5,697 nt of DNA from Hadesarchaea archaeon DG-33 (GTDB taxonomy: Archaea; Hadarchaeota; Hadarchaeia; Hadarchaeales; Hadarchaeaceae): positions 1 to 5,697 of the forward strand of contig LQHI01000061.1 in assembly GCA_001515185.1 (NCBI GenBank), in the 5' to 3' direction. Shown here in pieces: positions 4,501 to 5,697 of the stretch. Each line of letters begins with the position of its first letter. Position 1 is the stretch's first letter. The notes under the pieces are model-generated. The model made no database searches. It was given only the letters and a program-made list of their open reading frames with translations, and was not told where the DNA came from. The position numbers were made by a program, and so were the translations under genes.

Positions 4501-5697
4501 GTGAAAACTTCAGGTCGCATAAAAAGAAGGGAATTCATCAAGCTGGCCAGCGCTTCGGCCGCCGCGAGTCTGGTTTATGGTTCATCCGGGTTTTCCTTGC
4601 CCCCAAGATCCAGGCGGCGTCCCAACGTCCTTTTCATCCTCGTGGATGATCTTCGGCCAGAGTTATGCAGCTATGGTGTGGACCAGATCAAGACCCCGAA
4701 CATCGACCGGATCGCACAACAGGGACTTGTTTTCACCCGAGCCTATTGCCCTCAGTCGATCTGCAATCCCTCCCGAGCGAGCTTACTGACTGGGATGCGG
4801 CCGGAAACCCTCCGTGTCTGGGACAACGAAACACATTTTCGCCACATCAATCCCACGATCAAAACCCTCCCCCAGGTTTTTAAAATTCAAGGGTATAATA
4901 CTATCTCGATCGGCAAGGTCTTTCACGGCACGCTGCCCGATCCTCCTTCCTGGAGCCAGAGCCATCTCCCCCCTGTGACCTGCCCCTACTACATGTGCCA
5001 AGAGACCCAGGCCCGGCAGGATATGCGAGAAAACGCGGCCCGCAGGCTGGGATACAGCCAACGCTGGATCGACGCCTATATACGAGGGCCGGCCACCGAA
5101 GCTTTTGACGCCCCCGACAACAGCTATAGGGATGGCGCCCTTACGGAGATCGCCATCCAGATGCTGTTGGAATTCAAAAAGAAGCAACCCTTTTTTATGG
5201 CCGTCGGATTCTCCAAACCGCATCTTCCCTACGTGGCTCCTCAAAAATATTGGGACCTTTACCGGCGAGATGATATCCCCCTGGCCCCGAACAATTTCAT
5301 ACCGAAAGGCGCCCCGCCCTTTGCCATCAACAGCCTGACAGAACTCGCCTGCTACGAGGATTTCGTCCAGGCCCCCAACCCCACAGAAAGCCAGATCCCG
5401 GAAGACCAGGCCCGCCTTCTCAAACACGGCTATTACGCCTGTATCAGTTTTATCGACGCTCAGATCGGACGTATCTTCGATGCGCTGAACACTCTGGAGC
5501 TGCAGAAGAACACAATCCTCGTCTTGTTGGGGGATAACGGGTGTAAACTGGGGGAGCACGGCAGTTGGGTGAAGATGACCAATTATGAAATCGACCTTCG
5601 TATCCCGCTGATCATCTCCAGTCCCATCCGGATAAATCCCGTAGGGTCCACTTCGGCCCTGGTGGAAATCGTGGATCTCTATCCGACCATCTGCGAA
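4501..5697 (+). CDS. Tat-exported sulfatase, iduronate-2-sulfatase-like (3'-partial)
   Basis: Read from GTG 4501 the frame is open for 399 codons to the window end. The N-terminus carries a twin-arginine signal (KRREFIKLAS at 8-17, then an Ala/Ser-rich hydrophobic stretch), so the folded enzyme should go to the periplasm or cell surface. Sulfatase residues follow in order: D49-D50 (ILVDDLRP), C88 and R92 in ICNPSRASLLTG, K139 (SIGKVFHG), K239/H241 (SKPHLPY), D345-N346 (GDNG) and H353/K358. C88 is the residue converted to formylglycine by a maturase, which is not in this window. The stretches after the active site (WDNETHFR, TLPQVFK, GYNTISIGKVFHG) resemble bacterial iduronate-2-sulfatase-like proteins that act on sulfated polysaccharides; the exact substrate is inferred only. 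The GTG start fits the short n-region of a Tat signal; only a weak GGA lies about 9 nt upstream. The C-terminal part is cut by the window. Confidence 0.9.
   Translation, partial: MKTSGRIKRREFIKLASASAAASLVYGSSGFSLPPRSRRRPNVLFILVDDLRPELCSYGVDQIKTPNIDRIAQQGLVFTRAYCPQSICNPSRASLLTGMRPETLRVWDNETHFRHINPTIKTLPQVFKIQGYNTISIGKVFHGTLPDPPSWSQSHLPPVTCPYYMCQETQARQDMRENAARRLGYSQRWIDAYIRGPATEAFDAPDNSYRDGALTEIAIQMLLEFKKKQPFFMAVGFSKPHLPYVAPQKYWDLYRRDDIPLAPNNFIPKGAPPFAINSLTELACYEDFVQAPNPTESQIPEDQARLLKHGYYACISFIDAQIGRIFDALNTLELQKNTILVLLGDNGCKLGEHGSWVKMTNYEIDLRIPLIISSPIRINPVGSTSALVEIVDLYPTICE

Noticed and set aside
4783..5559. Minus-strand open frame of 258 codons inside the plus-strand sulfatase region
   Set aside because: The plus strand carries ordered sulfatase active-site motifs over the whole interval, and the antisense translation resembles no family I know.
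1..5697. CRISPR array, tRNA or rRNA genes, toxin-antitoxin or defence system
   Set aside because: No regularly spaced repeats, no cloverleaf-like or rRNA segments and no matching protein motifs were seen on either strand.

Overview
The window looks like a chromosomal segment from an uncultured, probably diderm bacterium. Three things suggest this: a BarA-like multi-domain hybrid sensor kinase, a Sec-exported sulfatase-superfamily enzyme with a C-terminal TPR tail, and a Tat-exported iduronate-2-sulfatase-like enzyme. Such a mixture is common in lineages such as Aminicenantota, Acidobacteriota, Omnitrophota and the PVC group. I cannot place it more precisely from sequence alone. The left part is visibly richer in A+T than the sulfatase part.

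Left region (1-2146, + strand) encodes phosphorelay parts. A hybrid histidine kinase enters from outside the window: it has the end of the HATPase domain, receiver 1 and receiver 2. It is broken inside receiver 1, where the reading frame changes and roughly 10-20 residues of the receiver fold are missing. Next comes an imperfect palindromic, MITE-like repeat (about 1111-1232). A free-standing Hpt (histidine phosphotransfer) protein follows at 1281-1631. In many hybrid kinases of this type the Hpt domain is fused directly after receiver 2, so the repeat may mark where one gene was split. A single-domain response regulator (1784-2146) completes the set. Whether this is a decaying kinase or a relay that still works in pieces is the main open question here.

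Middle region (2147-2397) is non-coding and holds only weak structure.

Right region (2398-5697) holds two divergently transcribed sulfatase-superfamily genes. The minus-strand gene encodes an exported sulfatase-fold domain plus about five TPR-like repeats. It has Thr where sulfatases have the Cys/Ser that becomes formylglycine, so it may be a phospho-hydrolase or phosphotransferase rather than a sulfatase. The plus-strand gene runs off the window end. It keeps the canonical C-x-P-S-R site and a twin-arginine signal, so it is probably a true periplasmic sulfatase that needs formylglycine maturation. Between them lies a good sigma70-type promoter (TTGACA, 17 nt, TAATAT) facing the plus-strand gene, with a small palindrome over its -35 box.

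No tRNA, rRNA, CRISPR array, complete transposase gene or obvious new defence system was seen. The most unusual items are the frame break over a perfect A_AAA_AAG heptamer, the repeat between receiver 2 and Hpt, and the Thr-type TPR 'sulfatase'.
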